This document shows, piece by piece, positions 24,528 through 32,783 of a stretch of 64,000 bases of DNA. Within the stretch, counting starts at the first letter, position 1. Each line of letters starts with the position of its first letter. The position numbers and the translations under genes were made by a program. This DNA is from Candidatus Aminicenantota bacterium (GTDB lineage: Bacteria > Acidobacteriota > Aminicenantia > UBA2199), in the NCBI GenBank assembly GCA_026393835.1, contig JAPKZK010000110.1, positions 124,001 to 188,000 on the forward strand. Reading direction: 5' to 3'. The notes below the pieces were generated by a model, which saw nothing but the letters and a program-made list of their open reading frames with translations, had not been told where the DNA came from and did not search any database.

Positions 24528-25013
24528 CTAACTCTTAATTCCCAGTTTTGCGAAATCTTCATTTTCCACATTTGCCGATTTTTTTTGCTCATTGGCTGCT
24601 ATTTCGGCAAACAATTTCGTTATCAATTCATCGTTCTTCATTCGGTATTCCATGAAAAAGCCGAGAACCGCATGTCTAATCATGGGAATTTTTCCCATGT
24701 AATGGATAAGTTTTTCGATTTCCCTGTTGTCTTCACTGACATCGAGGGTTATCTTTTGCTGCTTTTTATTCAGCAGCATCTGGTCGTCGTCGGTCTCTTT
24801 TTCTGTGCTGATAAGCCAATTCAGTGAGAGGTTAAATTTCGTTTTCAAGGTATGGAGGATTGCCGCATTGGGAAAGACCTCGCCCTTTTCGATCCGCGAA
24901 TAATTGGCCCTGCCGACATCGAAATTAACGACCATATCTGCTTGTGTAAAATGCAGGCTTTTCCTGAATCTTCGTAACTTAATGCCGATATCCTTTTTTA
25001 GTTTTTGTTTCAT
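24528..25013 (-). CDS. XRE-family helix-turn-helix regulator
   Basis: A 161-residue protein with an N-terminal Cro/C1-type domain (LRRFRKSLHFTQADMVVNF then GRANYSRIEKGEVFPN, residues 12-65) and a C-terminal module (KLIHYMGKIPMIRHAVLGFF) like those of 409-834 and 23811-24512. It is encoded divergently from the HlyD/FtsX/ATPase exporter, the usual position of a local regulator, and together with the unknown gene downstream. AAGGAT precedes the ATG. It probably controls itself and the exporter through the 339-nt shared intergenic region, though no operator repeat was recognised there. Confidence 0.78.
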   Translation of the reverse strand: MKQKLKKDIGIKLRRFRKSLHFTQADMVVNFDVGRANYSRIEKGEVFPNAAILHTLKTKFNLSLNWLISTEKETDDDQMLLNKKQQKITLDVSEDNREIEKLIHYMGKIPMIRHAVLGFFMEYRMKNDELITKLFAEIAANEQKKSANVENEDFAKLGIKS

Positions 25014-25352
25014 TTTTTTTATCCTTACTCTTCTAAGATTTTAAATTTAAAACGTTGCTGTACGTGATATTTCAAATACCCATGGCAATGCCGCCTAAAA
25101 AACGGGCTAGCCGGATGAATAAAATTTTTTCCTGTTTTCATCGCAAATAATATAACTCATATTTGTGCGAAATACAAGCCCCCTTTTGCTCCTTCGTTAA
25201 TTTAATTTAACTTTGTTCAGCCAAAATATAAAATATGGGGCATCCGGGCGGCCAGGGGTAAGAATAAATATTTTTGAACCTTTTTTGCATTTACTTCGTA
25301 TTTATACTATTAAACTATGGAACAAGTCATTCTTTGAGATTCGAGGTGTAAA
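25014..25352. other. Divergent intergenic region between regulator and exporter
   Basis: 339 nt, AT-rich in its outer parts, without a gene. TTTATACTATTAAAC at 25301-25315 may include a -10 box for the exporter, and TTTAAATTTAAAAC near 25040-25055 (palindromic) may include the one for the regulator, but -35 boxes are unclear. No array of the 20-nt type is present. Confidence 0.4.
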
Positions 25353-26435
25353 ATGAAAAAAGTTCTAATTTACGGAGTAGGCATCATACTTGTAGTAATC
25401 GCGGCCTTGTTCATTTTCGGCGGAAAAAAAGGGAATGGGCAGGAATTGAAACTGGTGACGGTGGAGAAAGGGAACATCGCTGAAAAGGCCCTTGCCGTCG
25501 GTACTATTGAACCTGATAAAGAAATCAAGGTCAAATCCACTATTTCTGGGATCATCGCCGAAGTTTTTTTTAAGATTGGGGACCTGGCGGAAAAGGATCA
25601 ACCGTTGTTCAAGATTTCCCCCAATCCCACGCCCCTGGAGTATGTGGAAACCATGCGCAATATGGAGATTGCCGAAATCACCATGAAACAATTGTTGAAA
25701 GAGAAAGAGCGCTATCTTTCGCTCTACAAGGACCGCTTGATCTCCCTTTCGGATATGGATGCCATCGAAGCCCGGTACAATGAGATCAACCTGAGGTACA
25801 AGGTGGCCAAGGAGAAATTTCAACTGCTGGAGAAAGGCCGGATCATGCTCTCGGATAAAAACATCAATTCTGTTATCACTTCGCCCATCAAAGGTGCGAT
25901 TCTTTCCCAGACCGTCTATGAAGGGGACCCGGTGGTGCCGTTGACCAATTTCCAGCCGGGTACGGAATTATGCGCCATGGCGGACCTGGGAAAAATTCTT
26001 TTTAAAGGAACCGTGGATGAAATCGACGTGGGCAAACTGGAACCGGGGATGTTGGCGGAGATACAGGTCGGTGCGCTGCCCAATGTAAAGGTGGAGGGCC
26101 GGCTGCTGCGGATCTCCCCTAAAGCCAAAAAAGACGGCAACGCCACCCTCTTCGATATCGAAGTGGCAGTCCTGGAAAGTTCGGGAAAAACCCTGCGTGC
26201 GGGTTATTCCGCTACGGCCTATATAAAAACCCAGGAACGAAAGGATGTGCTGCTCCTCCCCGAACGGGTGGTGATTTTCGATAACGGGAAGCAATTCGTG
26301 GAAGTGAAAGAGGGTGAGACTATTTCAAAGGTGGAAATTAAAACGGGCCTTTCCGACAGCGTCATCATCGAGATCGTGGAAGGGCTGAAGCAAGGACAGC
26401 AGGTGGTCGAACGGCCACCGAGAGAGATAAAATGA
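25353..26435 (+). CDS. HlyD/MacA-type membrane fusion protein
   Basis: A 360-residue periplasmic adaptor. An N-terminal membrane segment (YGVGIILVVIAALFIFGG) is followed by the first half of a lipoyl-like domain (KVKSTISGIIAEVFFKIGD), a helical hairpin (residues 95-165), the second lipoyl half (SPIKGAILSQTVYEGDPVVP) and a beta-barrel region. Such proteins join an inner-membrane ABC pump to an outer-membrane channel, here with two FtsX-type permeases and an ATPase encoded next. GAGGTG precedes the ATG. The stop overlaps the next start as ATGA. The cargo is unknown. Confidence 0.85.
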   Translation: MKKVLIYGVGIILVVIAALFIFGGKKGNGQELKLVTVEKGNIAEKALAVGTIEPDKEIKVKSTISGIIAEVFFKIGDLAEKDQPLFKISPNPTPLEYVETMRNMEIAEITMKQLLKEKERYLSLYKDRLISLSDMDAIEARYNEINLRYKVAKEKFQLLEKGRIMLSDKNINSVITSPIKGAILSQTVYEGDPVVPLTNFQPGTELCAMADLGKILFKGTVDEIDVGKLEPGMLAEIQVGALPNVKVEGRLLRISPKAKKDGNATLFDIEVAVLESSGKTLRAGYSATAYIKTQERKDVLLLPERVVIFDNGKQFVEVKEGETISKVEIKTGLSDSVIIEIVEGLKQGQQVVERPPREIK

Positions 26436-27658
26436 TTTTCATTTTTTTTAAAAACCTGTTTATGGACCTCTACCGCCAGCCGCTGCGCACCTTTTTGACT
26501 CTTTCCGGCGTGGTATGGGGTACTTTTGCCATAGTGATTTTGCTGGCTTTCGGCGATGGGGTTAGTAAAAGCGGTAAAAAAAGCATGCACGGGATGGGTG
26601 AAGGAATCGTCATTGCCTGGCCGGGGATTACCACTGTCTCCTATAAAGGGATTGCCAAAGGGAAAGCGATCCGGCTGACAGCGGATGATGCGCTGCTGCT
26701 CAAACAAAAAGTACCTGGAATTCTACGGGTAAGCCCGGAATATCTCCGGAGCCAGCGCATCCGGTATAATAAAGAGGAATATAACAATACTATCCGCGGC
26801 GTCAACGTGGATTACCAGCACATGCGCAATACGATCCCCCGGAAGGGCCGGTTTATCGATGAACTGGATGTTAGAAATAGACGGCGGGTCTGTTTTTTGG
26901 GTAATACGATTGCCGATAATCTCTTTCGCGATGTAGACCCTATAGAGAAAAAGGTTTATGTGGAAGGCGTCCCTTTTTTGGTTGTCGGGGTTATGGTGCG
27001 AAAAATCCAGAACAGCAATTATTCGGGGCAACGGGATGAACACTGCCTGTTTATTCCTTATACTACTTTTTCCGCCCTTTATGGGCAAAAATATGTCAGT
27101 AATGTCATCATCCAGCCCCTTCCCGGGCAATCCGTACCGGTTATTGCCAATATCCGTGATTTCCTGGGAAACAAGATCGGGTTTTCGTCGAATGATACGG
27201 ATGCCCTCTTTATTTGGGACTTTACCGAATTTGAAAAAAGCCTGGATATCTTTTTCCTGGCTTTTAATATCTTCCTGGGTATGATCGGGTCTTTCACGCT
27301 GATGGTGGGGGGCGTCGGGGTTGCTTCCATTATGTTGGTGGTGGTGGAAGAACGTATCCGCGAGATCGGGGTGAAACTGGCCGTGGGCGCTAAACGAAAA
27401 CAAATCCTCCGGCAGTTTTTTTCCGAAGCGTTGATGATTATCTTGATCGGGGGGCTTATCGGTTTTGCTTTTGCGGCATTGGTGATTGGGCTGATCCCGG
27501 TGGAAAAAATCGAAGATTATGTGGGGCATCCCCAGATCAATATTATGGTGGGTGTCGTGACGATCCTGATCCTGCTGGCGGTGGGCGCTATCGCGGGTTT
27601 GATGCCGGCGCGAAAGGCAGCTTCCACCAACCCCATCGAAGCGCTAAGGAGTCGATAA
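26432..27658 (+). CDS. MacB/FtsX-type ABC permease 1
   Basis: A 408-residue permease with the MacB layout: one N-terminal membrane segment (TLSGVVWGTFAIVILLAFGD), a large periplasmic domain (residues 45-270) and three C-terminal segments around EERIREIGVKLAVGAKRKQI and the closing GLMPARKAASTNPIEALRSR, which are the cytoplasmic FtsX-type coupling motifs. It has no ATPase domain of its own; the ATPase is encoded separately at 28926. The next permease is about equally long and clearly a paralogue, so the pump is probably a heterodimer. Overlaps the adaptor gene by 4 nt. Confidence 0.85.
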   Translation: MIFIFFKNLFMDLYRQPLRTFLTLSGVVWGTFAIVILLAFGDGVSKSGKKSMHGMGEGIVIAWPGITTVSYKGIAKGKAIRLTADDALLLKQKVPGILRVSPEYLRSQRIRYNKEEYNNTIRGVNVDYQHMRNTIPRKGRFIDELDVRNRRRVCFLGNTIADNLFRDVDPIEKKVYVEGVPFLVVGVMVRKIQNSNYSGQRDEHCLFIPYTTFSALYGQKYVSNVIIQPLPGQSVPVIANIRDFLGNKIGFSSNDTDALFIWDFTEFEKSLDIFFLAFNIFLGMIGSFTLMVGGVGVASIMLVVVEERIREIGVKLAVGAKRKQILRQFFSEALMIILIGGLIGFAFAALVIGLIPVEKIEDYVGHPQINIMVGVVTILILLAVGAIAGLMPARKAASTNPIEALRSR

Positions 27659-27662
27659 TAAA

Positions 27663-28913
27663 ATGAAGCTTCACCTGTTAAAACTTTTCCTCAATGAGTT
27701 TAAAAAAAGAAAAAAGAAGACAAGCCTTATTACGTTTGCGATTTCCTGGGGGACCCTTTCGCTGCTGTTGATGATGTCTTTTGGCAGGGGGCTCTCCAAC
27801 CAATTCCGCATCGGTTTCCAGGGGCTTGGCGAAGACCTGATCCTGGTCAATGGCGGGCGTACTTCCATGGAATACCAGGGACTCCCGAAAGGTAGGACCA
27901 TCCGGCTCTATATCTCGGATATCGATCTTATCCGCCGGATGATCCCGGAAATCAAACGGATCTGCCCTGAATCGTATAACACGGGTGAAATCAAGTACAA
28001 AGACCAGGAGACCAACCGTAATGTACGGGGGGTTTATGCGGACTTTGGCCCTATGCGAAACACCATCGCCCAGGCCGGCGGCCGGTTTATCAACCCGGAT
28101 GATGTGACTTATTCCCGGAGGGTGGTTTTCCTTGGCTGGAAACTGGCCGAGGAGCTTTTTAAAGAGAAAAATCCCGTCGATGAAGAAATTTACATCAACC
28201 GGATGCCTTTTAAGGTGATTGGCGTGATGATGAAAAAATTGCAAAATTCCAATTACCAGGGGCTTGATTACGATCATGTTTATATTCCCCTCTCTACGAT
28301 GGCGTTGGTGGATTCACAGAAGTACATCGACATGATGCATATCCAACCGGTGGAGAGGAAATATTCCCGCTATGTGGAAACCAGGGTAAAGGAGATATTG
28401 GGGGAAAAATACCGCTTCGATAAGGAAGATACGTACGCCTTGAGCGTTTTCAACACCATCGAAGCCGGGGAAATAGCGGGTAAGGTTTTCATGGGTATTG
28501 AAATTTTCCTGGGTTTGATCGGTGGGTTAACGCTTTTGATCGCGGCGGTTGGGGTGACGAACCTGATGTATGCCGTGGTTAAGGAGCGAACCCGTGAGAT
28601 AGGTGTGAAGATGGCCCTGGGTGCGAAGCGGCGTCATATTGTGTGGCAATTTCTCCTGGAAGCTTTATTTATTTTTTTGAAAGGGACTTTCTGGGGGGCA
28701 TTGATTGCGTTTAATATTGTCAGCCTGGTGCGCCTGGCGCCAATGAGTTACGAAATGACCAGTATCCAGTCTTATTTACTGCGGCCTGATTTTTCAACGG
28801 GTATCCTGGTAACGTTTGTGGTGGTAATGGGAATCCTGGTGTTCTTTTCGGGTATTTTCCCGGCGCTCCGGGCATCGAAGATGAACCCGGTGGATGCGCT
28901 GAGGTATGAGTAA
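27663..28913 (+). CDS. MacB/FtsX-type ABC permease 2
   Basis: A 416-residue paralogue of permease 1 with the same segments: SLITFAISWGTLSLLLMMSF at the N-terminus, a periplasmic domain with the shared phrase MKKLQNSNYQGLDYDHVYIP, and KERTREIGVKMALGAKRRHI plus ALRASKMNPVDALRYE at the C-terminus. It starts 4 nt after the first permease stops. The two permeases with one ATPase and one adaptor form a complete MacAB-type exporter apart from the outer-membrane component, which is not encoded in this window. Confidence 0.85.
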   Translation: MKLHLLKLFLNEFKKRKKKTSLITFAISWGTLSLLLMMSFGRGLSNQFRIGFQGLGEDLILVNGGRTSMEYQGLPKGRTIRLYISDIDLIRRMIPEIKRICPESYNTGEIKYKDQETNRNVRGVYADFGPMRNTIAQAGGRFINPDDVTYSRRVVFLGWKLAEELFKEKNPVDEEIYINRMPFKVIGVMMKKLQNSNYQGLDYDHVYIPLSTMALVDSQKYIDMMHIQPVERKYSRYVETRVKEILGEKYRFDKEDTYALSVFNTIEAGEIAGKVFMGIEIFLGLIGGLTLLIAAVGVTNLMYAVVKERTREIGVKMALGAKRRHIVWQFLLEALFIFLKGTFWGALIAFNIVSLVRLAPMSYEMTSIQSYLLRPDFSTGILVTFVVVMGILVFFSGIFPALRASKMNPVDALRYE

Positions 28914-28925
28914 AAGGTGATTACG

Positions 28926-29594
28926 ATGATCGATATGCGAAACTTAAAAAAAGTATATAAAACAGGAACCATTGAATTCGAGGCCCTCAAGGGGGTTTTT
29001 TTAAAGATTGAGAATGGGGAATTTGTGTCCCTCATGGGGCCTTCGGGTTCGGGCAAGTCGACGCTGATGAATATTATCGGATGCCTGGATACGCCCACGG
29101 GGGGTTCTTATTACCTGGAGGGCCGGGATGTTTCGGGTTTGACTTTCGACCAGTTGTCCGAGGTGCGGAACCAAAAGGTGGGGTTTGTTTTCCAGGGTTT
29201 TAATCTTTTGCCGTATGCGACTGCTCATGAAAACGTGGAGTTGCCGATGCTTTATAATGGGAAAAAGACGTCGGAGCGAAAAGAACGGGTGGGTGAGCTT
29301 TTAAATATGGTAGGGCTTTATGAGTGGCGGAAGCACCGGCCCACGGAGCTTTCGGGTGGGCAGCAGCAGCGGGTGGCGATTGCCCGCGCCCTGGCCATGG
29401 ACCCGCCTATCTTGCTGGCGGATGAACCGACGGGGAACCTGGATTCGAAAAGCGGCGAGGAGATATTAAACTTATTTACTTCTTTGTGGAAAGCGGGGCG
29501 AACGATTTTAATGGTTACGCATGATACGAAAATTGCTGCTTATTCACAGAGAACGGTCCATATCCTGGATGGGAAGATGGAAGCCGATATATAA
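28926..29594 (+). CDS. MacB/LolD-type ABC ATPase
   Basis: About 222 residues from the chosen ATG (a GTG nine nt upstream is possible, but AAAGGTG then serves as the ribosome binding site for 28926). All ABC motifs are intact: Walker A GPSGSGKST, Q-loop FVFQGFNLLP, signature LSGGQQQRVAIARAL, Walker B PILLADEPTGNLDS and the H-loop VTHD. It belongs to the LolD/MacB subfamily that drives FtsX-type permeases by ATP hydrolysis (mechanotransmission rather than classical transport). It is the last gene of the four-gene exporter operon and is followed by a REP-like hairpin repeat. Confidence 0.92.
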   Translation: MIDMRNLKKVYKTGTIEFEALKGVFLKIENGEFVSLMGPSGSGKSTLMNIIGCLDTPTGGSYYLEGRDVSGLTFDQLSEVRNQKVGFVFQGFNLLPYATAHENVELPMLYNGKKTSERKERVGELLNMVGLYEWRKHRPTELSGGQQQRVAIARALAMDPPILLADEPTGNLDSKSGEEILNLFTSLWKAGRTILMVTHDTKIAAYSQRTVHILDGKMEADI

Positions 29595-29648
29595 AAATAA
29601 AAAAGGTCGCTTTTGAAAAAGCTCCGCAAAACTTTTGATAAATAAACA

Positions 29649-29706
29649 AAAGTTTTGGGAAGTCCAGAAACCTTTTTTCAAAAAGGTTTCTGGCCGCCGG
29701 AGGCGC
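29649..29706 (+). repeat. REP-like hairpin repeat (AAAAGTTTT...GCCGCCGGAGGC family)
   Basis: AAAAGTTTTGGGAAGTCCAG, then the palindrome AAACCTTTTTTCAAAAAGGTTT and GGCCGCCGGAGGC. Its right part supplies the last codons and the stop of the iadA gene on the other strand. Confidence 0.8.
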
Positions 29707-30835
29707 CATTACAGAGGACGTGACGAATACCGGTCCTGTCTTTGTTTAATATCAATAGATCGGCGTCGCAGCCGGGAGCGATACGGCCTTTGGTTTCCAG
29801 TTTCAATATCCTCGACACATTGGAAGTGACCGTTTGTACGGCCATGGCCGCCTGGTGTTCGTCCTTTATTCTTTTATCGACAATAATGTCCATCAGTTCC
29901 CGGAACAGCGAAACCGGGCTTCCCTGCACCAGTTTTACCAAATTTCCGTCTTTATCGAATTCGGGAAGGGAACCGCCGGCGTCGGTGGACATGGTGATAT
30001 GCTCAATGGGGACGCCACAATCCAGGAACTCGAAAAAGGCGACGGAAGGTTTGACTTCACTGTCGGGGAAATACGGGTACGCGCTGGTAGTCACATCCAC
30101 ATAACCTTTTTTGCCGTAAATTTTAGAGTCTTCGAAAACTTCCCTGCAGCGGTTACAGTGGGTGGGCAGGAACTGGTTAAACCGGATACCCTCTCTTTCC
30201 ACGGCCTGGTAGATGAGGTCGAAAGATGGGCCGTTTTCCCCCAGGTGGATGTTGAGGATGCCGGCTTTTCCCCCCATTAAGCCGCCCACTTTGGCTTCCT
30301 GCACTACTTTGATGAATTCATTGATGGTGGGATAGGTGGAGCGGTGGTCGGCAATGGCGATTTCCCCGGCGCCGATTACTTCTTCTATCAGGGCGATATC
30401 CCTGGACACCGAACCTGTAATGGTGGGCGGCGGGACCTGGTATGAACCGGTGTAAATCCAGGCGGACATGCCTTGCTGCCTGAGGGCTTTGGCTTTCATC
30501 AGCACGGATTCGACGGTCCGGGTAATGCCGTCGGTGCCCAGGCAGCCGATAACGGTGGTAATGCCGCCTTCGATGATGGCGTCGAAGCTCACCTCGGCGG
30601 TTCGCGTGGCCGGGCCCCCTTCGCCGCCGGCCCCGGCAATGTGGATATGGGAATCGATCAGACCGGGAAACACCCACTGCTTCTCCAGGTCGATGACTTC
30701 CAGGTAGTCCCAATGGGGGGAAGTTATTTCTTGCTCTACGGCAATGATTTTCCGCCCGGCGATCAATATGTCCCGGGTCCCCAGGTACTGGGGTGAAAAT
30801 ACGGTTCCGTTCTTTAAAAGGGTCATTGGTTGCAT
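29678..30835 (-). CDS. iadA: Isoaspartyl (beta-aspartyl) dipeptidase
   Basis: An amidohydrolase of about 385 residues with the metal site PGLIDSHIHIAGAGGEGG, further histidines in LNIHLGENGP and LPTHCNRC, and the catalytic Asp in MSTDAGGSLPEFD; all match isoaspartyl dipeptidase. It splits beta-aspartyl dipeptides such as beta-Asp-Arg. The start is set at 30835, where AAGGAG lies seven nt upstream; the frame extends further but without a signal. The upstream gene in the same direction is a secreted cyanophycinase, whose product is exactly beta-Asp-Arg, so the two genes make one pathway to aspartate and arginine. The C-terminus (NGASGGQKPF) and stop are provided by a REP-like repeat. Confidence 0.88.
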   Translation of the reverse strand: MQPMTLLKNGTVFSPQYLGTRDILIAGRKIIAVEQEITSPHWDYLEVIDLEKQWVFPGLIDSHIHIAGAGGEGGPATRTAEVSFDAIIEGGITTVIGCLGTDGITRTVESVLMKAKALRQQGMSAWIYTGSYQVPPPTITGSVSRDIALIEEVIGAGEIAIADHRSTYPTINEFIKVVQEAKVGGLMGGKAGILNIHLGENGPSFDLIYQAVEREGIRFNQFLPTHCNRCREVFEDSKIYGKKGYVDVTTSAYPYFPDSEVKPSVAFFEFLDCGVPIEHITMSTDAGGSLPEFDKDGNLVKLVQGSPVSLFRELMDIIVDKRIKDEHQAAMAVQTVTSNVSRILKLETKGRIAPGCDADLLILNKDRTGIRHVLCNGASGGQKPF

Positions 30836-30892
30836 TTGTATCTCCTTGGAATAATTGTCAATTGTCAATTGTTAATTATTAATTGTTAATTG

Positions 30893-32173
30893 TTAATTAA
30901 GCGCAGGTTTCACCTGCACGGTAATTGGGAAAAAATCCAGGGACACATTTAATGCGGAATAGGTATCCCTATCGCCGACGCTGCCGGAATATCCCACGGT
31001 ATCTTTGGTCTTTCTAAAAATCATTTGCATCCCCAGTCCTGTTCCGTCTTTTTCCAGGACAAAAGAAAGTCCTTCGGACCTCTCCTGCAAGTTATCCGCC
31101 AGGCCGACGGTGACGATCTCTTTGACGCTATCCCCACCCAGGATATTGGTGTCCAGGGAGTAGGATTCATTATATTCTTTGCCTTTTTCGATCGGTTTAC
31201 GTCCGGCATCGATGCGGAATTGCCCGGTCTCCAGGTTAAAAGAGTCGCCCGCTTCCAGGTAATGCAGGATGACGTTTTCTCCTTTGGGACCATAGGGGGT
31301 ATCCTTCACCGTGGTTTTGGCAACATCCACCATAAGAACCCCGGAACTGCCGAACACTTCAACCGTGTTCCCCTGGCAGACCAGGGCGGTATCTTCATCT
31401 ACCCCGAAACCGAGGGTATGTTTCTTCTGCTCGCGGCAGTAAATAAGCATGGGAATCAAACGCCCCAGGCGCCCGCGCTTGAGAAAGTGTTGATCGATGA
31501 TGCCCCCTTTGAAAAACCCCAGGCCTTTGCTCAACCATGCTTTCTTTTTGGGCGCCGGACCGGATGGCAAAAGCTGGTATATGACCCCGCCATTGATGGC
31601 TTCCACCGGGTTTCCGTCGATGAACATGGGGTCGCTCATGATGGCGGCCCCGGCGCTGGTTCCGGCAAGCACTCCGCCTTTGTCATAGACCTCACGGATG
31701 GCCGCCAGCAGGGGCAGGTCATTGCCCTGGGCATCGATTAAAGTTTCCCTGTACCTGGCCTGGTCGCCGCCCACGAAAAAAACAGCGGTGTATTGCCGCA
31801 TCTTTTCGGCTAATTCCTTGTTGCTGCCGTTTTTAGACCATTGGGACTCATCCACATCTTTGGTGGAAGGGTCGTCTTTTACCGCCAGGGGGAAAACCGT
31901 GATACGATTTTCAGGTATGCCGAACCGGGCAAAATCGTGGACATAATATTGGCCGTTTTCGGCAGGGGTCTCGGTGGCCGCCGGGATAATGGCGATACGG
32001 ATGTTTTCCTTGCCGCCGCCCAATTGGATGAATTTGTCATAAACGGCAGTGTTGTTTTCGTTCAATGAGCCGCCGATAATGACCAGGCCGCCTTTGGACT
32101 CTTGCCCGGCAAATAGGATGACGCTTGAAAAGAAAATGATGGATAGAATAAATAGAATGGTTGTTTTTCTCAT
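30893..32173 (-). CDS. Secreted cyanophycinase
   Basis: About 426 residues from the chosen start. The signal peptide (MRKTTILFILSIIFFSSVIL) is followed by an S51-family serine hydrolase domain: GGLVIIGGSLNENN, FFVGGDQARYRE, the nucleophile elbow LAGTSAGAAIM and HTLGFGVDEDTAL. It cleaves multi-L-arginyl-poly-aspartate (cyanophycin) to beta-Asp-Arg outside the cytoplasm. The C-terminal 140 residues exceed the usual 270-residue enzyme and are of unknown role. The frame begins upstream at 32257, but the ATG at 32173 starts the signal peptide and lies seven nt after a perfect -10 box, suggesting a leaderless transcript. iadA follows after 57 nt of AATTGTTAATTG-type repeats. Confidence 0.85.
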   Translation of the reverse strand: MRKTTILFILSIIFFSSVILFAGQESKGGLVIIGGSLNENNTAVYDKFIQLGGGKENIRIAIIPAATETPAENGQYYVHDFARFGIPENRITVFPLAVKDDPSTKDVDESQWSKNGSNKELAEKMRQYTAVFFVGGDQARYRETLIDAQGNDLPLLAAIREVYDKGGVLAGTSAGAAIMSDPMFIDGNPVEAINGGVIYQLLPSGPAPKKKAWLSKGLGFFKGGIIDQHFLKRGRLGRLIPMLIYCREQKKHTLGFGVDEDTALVCQGNTVEVFGSSGVLMVDVAKTTVKDTPYGPKGENVILHYLEAGDSFNLETGQFRIDAGRKPIEKGKEYNESYSLDTNILGGDSVKEIVTVGLADNLQERSEGLSFVLEKDGTGLGMQMIFRKTKDTVGYSGSVGDRDTYSALNVSLDFFPITVQVKPALN

Positions 32174-32179
32174 GGGGAT

Positions 32180-32208
32180 ATTATAATGGATTTCCAGTTT
32201 AGGTGCAA
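32180..32208 (-). promoter_or_regulatory. Promoter placed for a leaderless cyanophycinase mRNA
   Basis: On the minus strand TTGCAC (32208-32203), 17-nt spacer and TATAAT (32185-32180). The ATG begins at 32173, seven nt after the -10 box, and no Shine-Dalgarno can be fitted. Confidence 0.7.
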
Positions 32209-32280
32209 TAGGCTTATTGAGGCCATAAAAATAGCCGCGAGGGTCCCGGCGGGACACCCTTAAATAGCGAAGGACCGCGA

Positions 32281-32330
32281 AGTAGGGGCGAACCCCCGTG
32301 TTCGCCCGCTTATTGGGTGGGGCCTCATCA
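32281..32330 (+). repeat. GTAGGGGCGAACCCCCGTG repeat
   Basis: Copy of an ~80-nt dispersed repeat (GTAGGGGCGAACCCCCGTGT then TCGCCCG.TTATTGGG.GG). Other copies at 37485-37570, 41548-41628, 42193-42262, and in frame inside the LRR gene near 33984-34009. Confidence 0.8.
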
Positions 32331-32359
32331 CGAACCGCTGTGAAATATAATAAAGCATA

Positions 32360-32710
32360 ACAAATTCATTAACAGGTAAGATAAAAATATTTTTGAACAA
32401 TAAGAAAATTTTATATTGATAGAGAAATATACTGGAATAAAATAGAAAAATATCAAAATACAAAGGGAAAACATTATGGTGCAATAGGAAAATGCCAAGA
32501 TGTAATAGGAAAATGCTTTGTAGTAATGTTACATCATAACGTTTGCCTCTTACACATTTATATTTTACCTGAGCAATAGAGCATTTTACTATTACATCAA
32601 GGAATATTCCTCTTTCAATATCATATTTGCCTTTTGCAATGAAGAATGCTCCCATTACACTATGGCATCTTCTCCTTACATTAAAGAATATTCCTATTAC
32701 TCTAAAATAA
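32360..32710. repeat. 20-21-nt degenerate array C with central inversion
   Basis: From about 32375 to 32530 the units read like AATAGGAAAATGCCAAGATG (best pair at 32481-32522). From about 32570 to 32705 the same unit appears in reverse complement, as in ACATTAAAGAATATTCCTAT with period 21. The array thus forms two opposed arms round a centre near 32540. Composition and spacing resemble array A at 1-390, which also shows an orientation switch. It lies directly upstream of the unknown gene at 32784. Confidence 0.75.
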
Positions 32711-32761
32711 TTTCCCACTCAAAAAGCATATTTTTTTCTTTTCTTTAAGATAAAAACCTGG

Positions 32762-32780
32762 TATAATGGGAAAAGGAGGA
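32762..32780 (+). promoter_or_regulatory. -10 box and ribosome binding site
   Basis: TATAAT at 32762-32767 and GGAGGA at 32775-32780, four nt before the ATG at 32784. As for the regulator at 409, the -35 is poor and the upstream DNA is a degenerate array. Confidence 0.6.
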
Positions 32781-32783
32781 AAA

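Noticed and set aside
26723..27529. 268-codon frame on the minus strand
   Set aside because: Antisense shadow of FtsX-type permease 1; no start signal and low-complexity His/Asp/Pro composition.
30318..30713. 131-codon frame on the minus strand inside iadA
   Set aside because: Another frame of the same strand with Arg/His-rich shadow composition; the amidohydrolase frame is certain.
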